From the NCBI RefSeq assembly GCF_037392515.1, contig NC_090295.1, positions 25,088,501 through 25,152,500 of the forward strand: a DNA stretch of 64,000 bases, written 5' to 3'. Within the stretch, counting starts at the first letter, position 1; the number at the start of each line of letters is the position of its first letter. Below are positions 41,550 through 56,500 of the stretch, in pieces. The stretch comes from Haliotis asinina. Lineage: Eukaryota; Mollusca; Gastropoda; Lepetellida; Haliotidae. A program made the translations under genes and the position numbers. The notes below the pieces were generated by a model that worked only from the letters and a program-made list of their open reading frames with translations, was not told where the DNA came from and did not search any database.

Positions 41550-44500
41550 GCTGGCCAAACCCAAGGCTATCTCATCTCTAACTACTATAGACCAAGCAGT
41601 CTACTTAATTGAAATCAACACAAAAAAGCTTTTGCTGACTTGTTTACCTTTTATTTATGTGACAGCACTTCTCATGCTGTGACAATCCTAGCACTTATTT
41701 GCTTTCTATAAAGCGCTGCACTGAGCAATGTTCTAGCCATATAAGGGGGTCTGTAAATATTCAAGTTGGCACCTGACAATCCAGTGATTGATGACAATCC
41801 TAGTGTAAGTATCAACCAGGGACAGACATCACTGGTCTATCAGTGTGAGACAAGTGAAAACCTAGTGAGAGCAGTTATTCATCCCCAAATGTTATCCCTG
41901 TATTGTTTAACATGTTAAGTATTACAATGCTATTACCATAATGTCAGTGATCAATGGTGAGTGAGTTTAGTTTTCTTTTGTAGCAGTATTCCAGCAATAT
42001 CACCACGAGTGACACCAGAAATGGGCTTCACATGTACCCATGTGGGGAATCAAACCCAGGTCTTTGGTGCAACAAGCAAAACATGTTAACCAGTATGTTA
42101 TCTCATCACCCCAGTGATCTATGGAGATAGGTCAGCAGCTGCTGCTACTGCTGCTGAGCTCACCCTGCGGAAACTGTCCTTGTCGTGGTAGATTGTCTGT
42201 ACCAGCTCCGGGAGAAATCCCCTTGGTAAGTTGTGAGCCAGGAGAAACGGCAGCAGGTAGGAGACTCCATTCAGTGACCTGAAACATGAGTCACCATCAT
42301 CATCAGTATCATCAACTTCCTTAACGTCATGACCTGAACAGAAAGTGGACACTTTTTGAACAGAAGGTCACAGTATCAGTATAATTCGCAGGTCATTTAA
42401 CATGCATTACATTTGACTATAGATATCAGAAAGGTTAGGTTAGGACAGGTTCTTGTCTAATGTGGCACCCAACAATATTCCAGCTATATGGTGACAGTCT
42501 GGAAACACTTGAGTCTGGATCAGACAATCCAGTGGTTAACAGCACAATCATTGATCTACGCAAATGGGATACCATAGCATGTGTCAACCAAGTCGATATT
42601 GCCTTTCGGTTTGTTGTCAGCAATCCTGTCCACCCGATCCCATGAGACGCGTCTATGACAAGCATGTGTTGCCACAGACCACCTCTAACCCGAATCTCCT
42701 GGGGTCACGTCAAAAAAGAGAAAGCATAGATCCTAAACATTTTCTCAGTGGTTCTCACCTTTGTTGTACAAAAGCACCTTGTAATACAAGTGATGTGTGA
42801 CAAATACACTGACTTCTGGCTGAGGACAACATGTCACTCATTGGAGGAATACTGCATCGCTGAAACACAAAGGTAGAACTGGCCATTCAGTAATCATGAG
42901 AATCACATACTGAACATATATACAACATCATAACTGCAATAAAATCTGTCTGGAAAGACAACCATTTAACTAAGATATTTGAGTAAATGGATGTACCCAC
43001 ATGGTGAATCAAACCTGAAACATTTAAGGTGTAGGAAGCAGTATTACTGTTAAAACATTTACGGTACTTTAACCTGCTAGGAAACATACATAGTGTATCC
43101 TCTAAATCCATCGCGACAGATGGTAGGTATTCAGGCTTACCTTGGGGGCAGTCCTCTCCTCCACAGATACTCTATCGTAACAATCTAATAGGTAGTTCAA
43201 CATGTCTACTTCTTTACATTTGGCAGGAGGAAATTTTTCTGAGAATTCTCTTTTGAAGTGCTCTTGAGACATCATTGGACTTATACTGTAAGATGGAAAT
43301 AAAACACATTCTGTATGAGGATGTTAGGCCACAATGTTACTTCAGGTGAAACTGGCAGACTACCTGTGTTACAGAGTGAGGCTGAATGTTACCTGAGTTA
43401 CAACAGAGTGAGACTGAATGCTACCTGTGTTACAACAGAGTCGGACTGAATGTTACCTGTGTTACAGAACAGAGTGAGACTGAATGTTACCTGTGTTACA
43501 ACAGTGTGAGACTGAATGCTACCTGTGTTACAACAGAGTCGGACTGAATGTTACCTGTGTTACAGTACAGAGTGAGACTGAATGTTACCTGTGTTACAAA
43601 ACAGAGTGAGACTGAATGTTACCTGTGTTACAATACAGAATGAGACTGAATGTTTTATCATACAAAGTGAGACTGAATGTTACCTGTGTTACCATACAGA
43701 CTGAAAAAGTGTTACCATGCAGACAGTTACCTGTGATACCTTATAGAGTGAAACAGACTGTTACCCATGTTACCATGCAGAGAGCACTGAGTCAGCATCA
43801 TCAGCACGACATAGACAGCCACTGAACATTTCTATAAGGTCAGTCATTTTAGGTCTGGAACCATATTTCTAATTTGAATAAGTACAAACACATTACCCAT
43901 TAAGAACAACTTTATATCAGAAATTTGTATGTATTTCCATTGTTATGACTTCAATTCCACATGGATCATTTAAGCTGGAAACTTGAGCCCTTAGAATCAT
44001 ATGACTACGGTCCAGCACACAGGTCATACAAACATCACATAACACCCTGGTTCAGAACACGGACTATAAAATCATATCACATCTGACCCAGGTCAAGCAC
44101 AAGGGCCATTCAACAACATATGGAATTGGCAGACAGACAGTGTCTGATATTTTGAAGAGGAGTGACTGGTTTAAGGCAGCTCGAAGTAAAAACCTGCCGA
44201 TTTCAGGACCTATTCTTAAAGAAAACGTTGTTCAGTTTGCTCAACAGTTAGACATTAATGAATTTAAGGCTTCAGATGGCTGGTTAATATCCTGGAAAAC
44301 ACGATACAGCATAAGTGAGGCTCGTACAAAGTGGTCCTTCAGCGTTGATTCTCCTGTTGACCACAATGTGGGGTGTGTTTCTGGCATATTTCTGATCCTG
44401 ATAGCAAATGCCATCGCTTTCCAATGATGAGCTCCATGTTCTTTGGGTTAAAATCGCATACAAAGACCGTGACTTTTTGTTTGGTCTTGGACGTTTTTTC

Positions 44501-47500
44501 ATGGGGTATCAGGAGGGTGTTCCTGTCCTGGCTGTCGGCCTTATGTCTGTTCTGTTGTATAAGTCTCTTGAAATATCCTCATTTTACGTAAAAATTTAGA
44601 CAAACATGTAGAGGTTTCCAATTCTTAGAAGAGAATCGTCCTTGGGGTACATATATGCATTTTCTGCTGCCGGCTAATGTCACGTGACAGTTGTATTAAT
44701 GTTTTAAGAAAATATTGTACAATAAACAAAAAGTCTTTTTTTGTTTGTTGTACAGCCCCTCACCACGTGGAGTCACCCCTCTGCTGTGCATGCATAGGCA
44801 ACCAGATAAGCATCCAAGCCCGTATCATCATTCCTCCTGCTGAATATATCAGTGAACAGAATTGCAGGAAAGTGGGTGGCCCTATCCCAAGGATGATTTT
44901 CTTCAAAGAATTGGAAACCTCTACAGGTTTGTCTAATTCTTTTTCATACAGATCATTCTTGGGGTACATATATGCATAAACTCAGACTCCCAAAGACAGA
45001 GGCTAGGGAGGAGGGAATTCTGGAACAGTACGTAATTAATGCGACAGTAATTACTAAAATTAACTTGCGCAAAAAATTCTTACTTGTGTACTCCCCCAAT
45101 GAGCTTCTGCGAGACGCATTATGGGAGAGAACTGACAGGGAACAGCCGCATCGATACCAACCTCAGAGCTAAGCATGATATAAGAGCACTCTAAACGTGC
45201 AAACATAACCCCGCCCTCATTGTAATTTCTATAGAGAGCACTGTAAGGGGGAAATCCCAACCAAAGACTAACAACAAAGCGTATGAGATCTCAGTCGTGG
45301 GATACGTCAACAGTGGAGACATGCACTTATATGCAGTAATTAGCAGCGTCAACTGACAATCAACCAAGACTCACTCGGCCAGGGTGGCAGGACACTGTCC
45401 ACTGGAGAGAAAACGGCCAAAGCGCGCTTGCTCACGTGAGTGCATAGCGTGCTTGATAAACGTGCTAGGCCTGCTCAAAATAACAGCAGAACAAATCTCT
45501 TCACTTGGGAAGCGGTGACTGCCCTGACCAAGTGAGCCTTAAACCCCTCAGGGAGCGGCTTGCCAGAAACCTGAGAATTACCAGAAACCAGCTCTATGAC
45601 GGCCAAAGCGGTGCCAGAAGCACAAGCAGCCAAGCTGGCTGGCTGGACAGCTGGGAGAAGACCCCAGGAATCAGGGGAAGTGGCGGAAACGCCTACAGAA
45701 CCTGACCTGTCCAATCGAGCAGGAAGGCATCAGATGCCAACACCCTCTGGTCCAGTATTCGAGAGCAGAACACGGGTATCTGAATCGTCCCACTGGACAC
45801 AAACAGATCCACCTGGAACGATCCGTACAACTGGGAGATAACTCCGAATATCTGCCTATCGAGCATCCACTTGTGCGGGGCCAGGATCCGGAGAGAGAGC
45901 ATCTGTTCGCACGTTCTCCAGCCACGGGAGATAAACCGGAATCAACTGACAGTTGTATTGGTCACACTAGAGGAGAAAATCCCATGTCTTCCGAAGGAGC
46001 CCTTCTGACACCGTGCTGCCTTGCTTCGGGATGTAAGTCAGGGCCGTACGGTTGTCAAGCTGAAGACGAACCACCTGGCCCAACATGATCCAGAAAGAGC
46101 TCAAAAACCAACCGCACAGTTCTCAGTTCTAAGACATTGATGTGACTGGCTTCGGCTTCGGACCAGTGTCCGGACACCAACAGACTGCCCAGAACGTCCC
46201 CCCCACAGCTCGTGAGTGACGCATCAGTTTGAACAGTAAGAGCTGGTGTCAGGAGCTCCAAAGGGATCCCCCCGGAGAGATTCCCAACATCGGTCCAACA
46301 CTTAAGGTGAGGAGACAACCACCCGCGAACTGTGAGACACGTCTCCAGATCCTCTGAGTCCGAGTGAGCCCACAAACTCGCCAAAGCTTGCTGTATGGGG
46401 TGCATCCTCAACCGCGCCCGCCACACCACAGGGACGGTCGCCACCATGTGACCCAAGAGACGAAGCCAAGTTCATGCAGGGGCATCCGGCTGTGAGAGGA
46501 AGGAAAACACCATCTCCCGTACTCTGCTGGCCTGGTCGGGCGATAAAGACACTAGACCGTGATGTGTTGCGAACCTCGCCCTGAGAAAAACCAAATCCTG
46601 GGTGGGTATCAGGTCCGACTTCTTGCGGTTGATGATCCACTCCAGCCGAACTAGAATCCATCACTGCATGAGTAGAATTTAGACTCGCTGGTTCAGCAAC
46701 CAGACTTCCAGGTAAGGGTGACAATGCCTTCCTTGCGAGTTGGCTAGAGCAGCCAGCACTATCATGAGTTTGGTGAACACCCCTGGGGCCGTGGAGATGC
46801 CGAAGGGGAGTACCATGAACTGGTAACACACCCCGTCGTAAGAGAACCAGAGGAACTGCTTGAACAGCGGGTGTATCAGCACATGAAGATACGCATCCTT
46901 TAGGTCGATTGACATAAGCCAATCGCCAGGCTGAACAGTGGACATCCCCGAGCGGTGAGAATGGAACGGAATCCGCTTTGCTTCTTTGGAACGAGGAAAT
47001 GCGTGGAGCAAAATCCCGCCTGTTCCTCGCCCGGGGGTACACACTCTATTGCGGACTTGTCAAGCAAAGCTGCAGAATACCCGCCTTGGTCACACAGGAT
47101 GGCAAGGACAAGGATTTCGCGTTGTCTTCACCCATTCCAGTAGGAAGAGTGAGAGGTGACCACGCACTGTGACATGAGGCAAGAGGGCGTAAGTAGTCCC
47201 ATGCAGCAATGGAGGTGACTGAGTGCCCCGCAGGAGCAGCCGGCATGACCCCCCAACGTGCCCACGAACAGGCTGCTGAGAGCTGGACGAAGAGGTCCGC
47301 TCTTTCCCCTTGCCCTCGGCGGCGCAACTCTTCCTACTCCTGCCCAGCCGGCAGACTCGAGACGTAGGCTGTGTCCCACAAGAAGAGTTCGCTACAGGGG
47401 CGCTGGGGCGAGAAACCCGCAGCTGCTGCAGCAAGGCTTTCGAGTCTTTAAAAGACATTGCAGCTGCTGCAGCCTCCTGAATGACCTGCTGTGCCTCCAG

Positions 47501-50500
47501 AAACCTCACTCCCAGCCAAAACAGAAGGGCCAGCAAGGTCTGCTGTGTTGCTGCCGAATAACGAGACGTTGACGGCCACAGCTTGCATATCCCCATAACC
47601 GTGCACATCACCGTAGATGCCGCCGATCTCAACAAGTCACGCATCAGGTGGGCCTGCATTTCTGACAGCTGATGTAAGAGAACTACATTCGGGGAGACAT
47701 CCCCAGAGTTCTCTCCCACCTCCAGGGCTGACCTCTGTAATGAGGAGAGGTAAGCTGCATGGACCACTACTCTAACCTGCAGCATGGCATTCCGATAGAC
47801 CGCCTCACAGGTCTGGTACGCCTGTCGCAGGGGGCGCCCGACTGGGCAAAAGGTGGAACTAAACGCCCTTGATTGGCAGCCGGAGCTGCACCTGAGGAAG
47901 CCAAGCCTCCCCCGAGGGAACATACACTCATCCCCAACTGGTACTAGGAACAGAGAATGGTAGTACCGAACAAGCTCTGGTAAATCAAAGTGGAGGCATG
48001 TACCAGCAAGGAGGGGATCCATCACATCCCGCACCAGGAAGGGAGAATGCGGAGCTGTGTCTGCGAGGGTTGCCTAGGAGCAAACGTGTTCACTCGGCAG
48101 GCGAACTCAGACGAGTCTGGACGAATAGTCGGAACCACGGCCTGGGAAAAAGCCTGTGACCCCAGGAATCCTCAACGGACCCTGTGCCAAGACCGAGAGA
48201 GGGACTGGGAGCGAACCCTTCCTCTCCGGGGTAGCGGAGGAGTCCGGACCCGAGGCCAAAGGCAACGGATCAACAGACATCTTCAGGCCAGCATAGCAAG
48301 CAGAGCCCGGCGATCCACTCCCCGGACTCTCCGTCCCCCGCCCAGAGTGAGTGAGGAACTAATGTCAGAGACTGACAACATGGACAAGAGAGTCCATGTG
48401 CTGCTGAAATAACTGGGTGATAAGTGACATATCAAAACCAGATGTAGACGAAGAGGACTGCGGCGTAGGGACAGACTTAGGTTTGCCACAAGATTTAGAC
48501 TTAGGGTCTTTAGTCTTATCATGCTTAGCTCTCCCCTCCCGCCTCCCGTAACTCTTTATAGAAGAGGAAATCTGCTGCCCTCCATTTACGGGCCCGGGGG
48601 GAGAAACCCAAACATAATTCGCACACCTCTGGCTCACGGCCCGCCTTCTCCAGACAGCAAAGGCATTTGTCATGCTTATCTTGTGGAGAGATGATTGTCC
48701 CACAAGTACAACATGCAGTAGAAGCCTGAATTGTTTTTGTGACGTACAGTTTTGAAAGGCCTAGGATGCCTAGACGGGTTTGTGTTTGGCGACAGCTAAC
48801 AAACCCTCTTGGTTAGGGATGTTGGTGAAAAGTGATGTGACGTCTAGTGTGACTAGGAGGATGTCCAGGTCAGCTGGAATAGACAGTGATTCCAATCTTT
48901 GTATAAAGTGGGTGGTGTTCCGAACGTAGCTACGATATTGCGTGACAAACTCACGTGACAAAGCTACTGATTTTTTCAGTGGGAGTGTTGTTGCCGCTTA
49001 TGATGGGGTGGCCTGGGACTTTGCCCGGTGTGAGGCATTTGTGGATTTTAGGGAGAGTAAAATCTGCTTGCTTTACAGTCATCAGGTACAAATCGAATGC
49101 TACAGTTAGCTCCAATACCACAGTTAGAATGGTGACGATATCAGACTTCCCTACTTTGACAAACCTCTGCACAGCAAGCTGCAATACCCCAAACGAACGG
49201 TCCATCATGCATTCACACAACCCTATCTACCTCAGTGAACAAGTATGGTTTTATTCCAATTTTAGCAATATTCCAGCAACATCACAGCGGGGACACCAAA
49301 TGTGGGCTTCAGACATTGTTCTCATATGGGGAATCGAAACCAGATCTTTGGCATGACGAGTCAACATTTAAAGCACCAGGGTATACCACCACCCCCTATT
49401 CTACCTGAGTATGCACTGCTGCAGGTGTTGTTGTTGCTGGTGCTGGTGCTGGTATTGGTGGTATATTTACCTTCTTGGGCTGCTGCTGTAGGACTTGAGA
49501 GGGGACAGAGCTGGGGATGATGTGCGTAATGACAGCACCGGGTTCTCCCCGCTGTCTCTGATCATCACCAGCACTTCCATGATGACCTGGCTAACAATGT
49601 CACTATAGTCAATGTTTCCACCACTACATGCGTCGTCCATCACCTCCCCTAACTGAGGCACATGAAGAGTTTCACATGATTTCTCTCTCCAAGAAGTCAC
49701 AAACACTCGACTAAGAGATGATAACACTTGTTCCTCGCTTGCTTCAGATCCAAAGCTGACATCCTGGAAATAGACAGAGAACTGATCAACATATTTCAAA
49801 TATTTCATATTTTCACCTTTGCTGTGTGTTACCTAAAACAATGGTAATGAACAAAGATAATATTTGAAGTCTAACATGTGACATCTTGGAAACTGACAAA
49901 GAGCTAAGTGAAAACATTTGAAGTTTTCCACCTGCCCAAGCCAAATGTGTGTGATGTTGGTAATATAACAATAACATTAATGATAGTGAAAAGAGACAAA
50001 ATAACATATAACAGTCTAACATGAGATGAGGGATGTAGAAATGGGGGATATAGGAGCTTGTTTCTATATCCCCAGCAACTTCACTGTAGGTGGGGATAAT
50101 AAAAGTACAGTGGAAGCCCTCAGAACCGGCATCCTTCCAATCCAGCATGCTCTCAATATCGGCACTAGAATTTGTTCCCAGCAGAAGCTATTTAATTTAT
50201 GAACAGATACACGCCTCTAATCCGGCATCAGGCTACACCATACTCCGGTATAATAAAGACTGTCCACTTGTAATTAATGCTCACAAAACCGGCATCTGCT
50301 ACCTTGGCTCACCTGTTGATTGGCCACGTGTATTAACAGCGCAGTGGATTACAGTTAAATACGGTTGTTAAATATAAGTAGGTGAGGTAAACTGGTGAGC
50401 AGCATGTATCACTTGTATTTTAGATTAATTGGCTTCACCCAATTTGTCAGTTGCTCTTGAGAAAGTTGTCGAGAAGGCTTGAAGATTAGAGGAACGTGTA

Positions 50501-53500
50501 TTAACAACAAAGTGGACTACGATTAAGTACGGTGAAATATGGGTAAGAATTATGCCTCAGTTAAAGAGGTAAATTGGTGAGTGAAACATATCACTTGTAC
50601 TATAAATTAATTAATTGCTTGTGTTGTATTTCTTAATGTTACCATATTCGCTAATCTGGCATGCCCACTATACCAGCATTTTTAGCTGGTCAAAACGCAT
50701 GCCAGTTTAGAAAGCTTCAACTGTACTGGACGAGGATGCAGAAGGTTTTGTTTGGTAACACTTGCATGTGGTAAAAGTCAAATCAAGCTCCTCAAGCCCA
50801 ACCATTCCTGCTCTATCATGATCACAGTTAATATCAAAAGGGTCTATTCACTGTCAACAACTTAAATTCTTAAAACTGAAGCAGGTTTTCACCCTTTTCC
50901 TCTTGATTTCTGGTCTGGTTTCTGGTTCTTCTACCTCCATCGTCTCAATGCCAGAATCCACATCCATCTGAGACTGGGAGCTACAAACACAGAGACAAAC
51001 TCAGCATCTTGCTAACACAGAGACAATATCATAATATTATTCCCAGTTTGCAGCCAAAGTCACTTTGCCTGAAATAAATGCCAGATAAATATGCGACAAC
51101 AAGTTAATACTAACTGTGAAAGCCTTTGTTCAAATTGGAAAGTTTGAGTAACATATGATGCAGACCTGGAACAGGCTTGCAGTGTGTGTTGTCAGAACCT
51201 GTCTAGGGTCTCTAAATGTTTCATTATCACGGAGTGAGTAAATTAGGTTTTAAACTGTTTTCACCAATACTTATACAAACCTGTAGAGGTTATGAATTCT
51301 TTGAAGAAAGTCCTCCTTAGGGTACACATAACATGACACTTGTAACCATATTTTGCAATAAAAATAGTCGTGCCCCATTTATCCGAACGCTTGTGTTTTC
51401 ATTGAAATAGTCTGGATAAGCGAATTTTCGGATATCTGAACCACGGGCCATATGAACAAAGAAATGTACAAAGAAACAAACGTAGTAGGCATCAGACATA
51501 ATCTTTATTGATTACACATAAACAAATATCAGTGCATACATAAAATGTCTCACATCTGTTCATGCAGTTATGCTCACTTGAAGAAATCAGTCATAGTTTT
51601 TGCACTGGCTGTGTAGAAAAGCAAGAGGACTTTCGCCTGTCAGTTCGTCATTGTCAACATTCACAAGATCATCGGCAGTAACAGTTACAGTTGCAACTTG
51701 TGCATAGGATCGTAGTGTACAGCGAAGTTCCAACAAAGCCATGTCTTCTTGTGGGTCCTCATTTGATTGGATAATATCCACATGACGAAAGCAGTTAGCA
51801 ATTGTCTTTTCGCTCACAGCTGTTGGGGCTTGCTTGATCATCCATATTAATTAATTATAGTGACCCACAAATTGACACACCTCAAAATTAACTCAGTGTC
51901 ACCTTGCTACTCAGAGGTAGCTAATCTTCTCACGCTTCAAAGACTGCCGACTTCTTTCATGTTATGGCATGTGAGGCCCTCGGTAATCGCATGTGTAAAC
52001 ATACAGGTGCTCAACCATCCAGATATATGTGACAGAAAATGCACATAAATAAGTGTTTTGTATGTGAAAATGTATGGTTACAGAAACCAGATTTCCGGAT
52101 AGGTGAGCAATTTTACAACCTTGTGAATTTGTTTGAAGCAATATTCGTTCGGAAGGCAAGTTTTCTGGATATCTGAGGTACGGATAAATGGGGCATGACT
52201 GTATTTACAAAACACAAATTTTGGTTTGTTTAGTTTTGAGAGACCACTCTTACAGGGCCCTGCCAGGGCCACCAACAGCCAAGAGCAGGTGACTCTAGCT
52301 GTCAACCTCGTACCTCACTTTTCAGCGGATCAAATCAGACGGAATGAGGGGATGCAGGTGGCTGTACCCCAAGAAAGACTTTCTTCAAAGAATTCATAAC
52401 CTCTACAGGTTTGAATAGTTCTTTTTCAGAAGACGTCTTCCTTGGGGTAGATAAAGGCTTTGGACAAACTCTCAAAGACTTGAATCTGGGAGTGGTATTC
52501 TGTCTGACCTAAGGTACATTAGAAGTGAGAATTTACAACCTTACGGAAATAGCAAATGACACTTACCAAGTTACCTGACAGCTGATGTCAGTCAAGGCAG
52601 GGGGCATGACTAAGGCGAGGACCCATACTGTCAAGCTTATATGTTGATTGGCTGATTGGTAACACACCCATCTTTAAGTCCCACCCCTCAACCAAATGGA
52701 GAAATAAGGGACATGCCAAAACACAAACTTGTCCATAGCACACAACCACTAAGCGGGGGAAAATGGAAACTTAAACCCAGGCACCAATCACCATAGCTGG
52801 ACTAAAAGCTACCACCAATAAAAGGGGGAAGGATAGAACACAACACCAAGTGCAAACAGAGTTAGTCATCTAAGTTCACTTGGCTTGAGAAGCGCTACTC
52901 TGTCCACTGTAGAGAACCAACCACACACCAAGCACACTAATGACATGAAAAGTGAGCTACGAGTTTGACGGCTAGGGTTATCTGTTCTTGGTTGTAGGGG
53001 GCCCTGGCAGGCTCACCCATCACCTCTCGATCAAAGATGATCATTGGATCGTCTGGTTCAGACTTGATTATTTACAGACTGCCACCACATAGGTGGAACA
53101 TTGTGGAGTGTGGCATAAAACTAAACTCACTCACTCACTAACTCACTCTATCAAGGAGTATCTGGATCAAACACAGGCAACAGGTTTTACAATACAACTA
53201 TACCATAATATATCTACTGTGCATCATCTAATAATTATATGAGAAGTAGAATCATGTACCCTCTATATCACACTTCTTAAATGCCCATTTTGAAATTAGA
53301 CTTAGCTTCAATGAAAACGATAGCTGATGTAAAAAGTAGTAACATTCATGCTGAGGCTATTAAGGATGTAGCTGGCATGGAGTCTCACTATCACTATACA
53401 AAGGAACAGATAGGAGGGGCTGTTTCAAAAGCAAAGTCAGGACAGGTGTAGCAGATGACTGTTGGGCTCTGGCTTGGGGATAGAGATATCAGCTAATATA

Positions 53501-56500
53501 CAATGTTCCCTTAGGGGAGTTAAACTGTGGAAGTACATAGCATATGATAACAATTTACAAATAATATCCTGTCAGTGTTTGTGTGGTCAGGCTACCTACA
53601 TATATAACTATATGTATATAACCTGAGACATTTAATACAATGTTTCTCTGTGGGTATCAGGTAAATACTCTTTACATATCTCAACGTAAACTTTATGATA
53701 GGTAAGATGTTCATCAATATATGAGACATATTCAACCAGGGATACCCTAACAGTCTTGTACATTATCCCTGATTCAACACACATGTAAAAGCACAAAATA
53801 TCTTTGAGATGACCCCCTTGTGACCCTTTCCATCATCATATCTGGCTGAGCGACCTAATTGCCATCTATAGCTGTTTATTGTTTTGAGCAGCTATTTGTA
53901 TTTTCTTCTAAGTTTTGCCCCATTTTACGGGTACACATGCTTTTCTGGATATCTTCCTAGGCATCCCACTGAATGCCCACTTAGGCCGAAGTGAGTTATT
54001 TCCACATATCCTATTTCAAGTTGTGTAAATTTCAGGTATACAGAGTAAAAGCCAAAGACAGTTTTTATCCCCCTGGCATGTAATGTGGGGGTACATAGTT
54101 GACGCCTCGTCCCTCCGTCTGTCGTCCATCCGTCCGTAATCATTTTGTTTCCAGAGGATAACTCAGAAACCATTCAATATTTTTAGACCAAACTTGATAG
54201 ATATAGTAATCTCAGCCTATGGTTGTGCCTTTGCTATTTACAGATTTTTGGCATTTATACTTTTTTTGTTTTTTCTCATGGAGCACTTTGGTATTAGTCT
54301 TATGGAGGGTGGGCTTCATTTCCAGAACAGAACTCAAGAACCGTTCAATATTTTTCTGCAAAAAAATATCAGTCAGAAGTTGAAGTGGTGCCCTTTTGCT
54401 ATGTACAGGTTTTTGTGGTTTATTATTTTCTCTGTTTCTATGGAAATGTTTCAAAATGGAGGGATGGGTTTCGTTTCCGGAGCAGAACTTAAAAACCATT
54501 CAATATTTTTCTGCAGAACTTGGTGGATATATCAATCGGAACCTAAAGTGGTGCCTTTTGTTACTTAAGGTTTTTGTGATTTCTTAGTTTCTCGGTTTCC
54601 ACGGAAGCGCTTCGTACTTAGTCTCAAAAGTGAGAGGTGTGTTTCATTTCCGGAGCAGAACTCAGGTTTTGGTGATTTATTATATCGGTTTCCATGGAAA
54701 CGTTTCAGACTTCTCTCAAAAGTGAGAGGTGTGTTCCGTTTCTGGAGCAGAACTCAAAAACTTCTTAATATCTCTAAGCAAAACTTGGTAGATATGTGGC
54801 AGACCCCAAAGTGGTGCCTCTTTACTTACAGGTTTTTATGATGTATTATTTTCTCAGTTCCATGAACATGTTGCTGACTTCGTTTCCGGAGCACAACTCG
54901 AAAAACATTTCATATCTTTGAAAAGATCTTGGCAGATATACGAGACAGATCTTGAAATGGTGACTTTTTCTGATTACAGATGTATGGCATTTATATCTTT
55001 CATGAATTCTATGGAAACAATTCAGACTTGGTCTAAAAACACAATAAGTAACTGTCGGATGATTTGTCCTTTCAAATATGTCCTTTCAAACTGTGATGTT
55101 GATTGGTTAATTACACATGTAATAATTTAGCTATATTCAAACAAAGTATAACTTATTGTTATGCAGCCAGAACTGTCTTGCATGTCTGGAGTGCCTGGTT
55201 TATCAATGGATGAGACATATTCAGGTGACATGAAAAAGCAAAACATATCTTTCAGATGGATCTAGTGTCAGTAGGTAGTGCATGTATTTCATGTCAGGTG
55301 AAATGATAGTCCATTGATATACCTCGCTGAGCAACCGAATTGCCTCTATCGTTTGATCTATTATATTGAATTATTTCAACACATCCTATTTGCAGTTGTG
55401 TAAATTTTAGGGTAAAAGACTTAAACTTTTTTTTTCTATTTCCGACAGTACTTTAGACCCTTGATTCTACATACAAGTAAAAACATCAGATGTCATTTAA
55501 CTGTCAGAGTTCAGGTGAGTAGACTGTTTTAGCATGAAATCTATGATTAATATAGTGATGTCTACTAACGACAATGCTCTTTGAATAATTATCCCAATAT
55601 CAACCAATCATGTTTCGCCTTGTTTCACTGCTCGACACTGTTTGAGCTGGATTAAAAGTTATGTTCTCATTGTACGGAAAGTTGGAAACGATTGAAATGG
55701 ATTTTAAAATGTCAACTCCAAACAGTGATAAAGGTTATCAAAAACTGAAAATATGATGTCAGATTTGACTTTTGATTAAATGAATCACTGCAGTCCTAGA
55801 GTCTGCCAGAACTTCTCAAACTGAAATCTAAGCACATCCATGTTGAGTCTTAGTCCCTTCCTTACAAGAACAAATGAAAACGCAAAGGTCATTATGTCTC
55901 TCTTAACCATGAAGCAAAGGTACTGATTATCAGTGAGGCTAAAGCTTTCATGAATGGTTGATGATGAACCTGTGGCAGAACAGTTCTGGCTTATGAAGTG
56001 TTTGCAATGACTCAATAGGTCAGTGAGCTAAAAAGACAGTTATTGCCCACAAATATGCAGTCAATCTGAATAACAATTGATATTGGATGAAAATACTTTA
56101 CTCTGAGAGTTTCATGAGGATGCACAAAAGTATGCTCATCATGCTTGAATGAATAATGTAACAAGTTAAGCCTGCCCACTCAATCCCATTAGACACTTCT
56201 TACAACAAACATGGGCTGATGTAGACCCATTCCAATATGATTCTCTGACTCTGAGGAAGTGTTGTATCAAACAAGACTGATTAAACAAGACTAAAATATC
56301 CACATACTTTTTAACAGTGAACACAGAGGCCTTGATAGAACCTGCAACCTATTGACTGGGAACCCCTAAACCTTGACTGAGAGTTAGTGTATGGAATTGG
56401 TTAAAACCTCATAATTGATAATAGTTTCAATACAATACCAACAAGTAATGACTGAACCATTGAAAATATTTGGTTAGCATCATTTTTCAAATATTCCTGT

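Noticed and set aside
34940..43790. CRISPR-like arrays
   Set aside because: The repeats are directly adjacent or have related, non-unique interiors; they are minisatellites in a eukaryotic intron.
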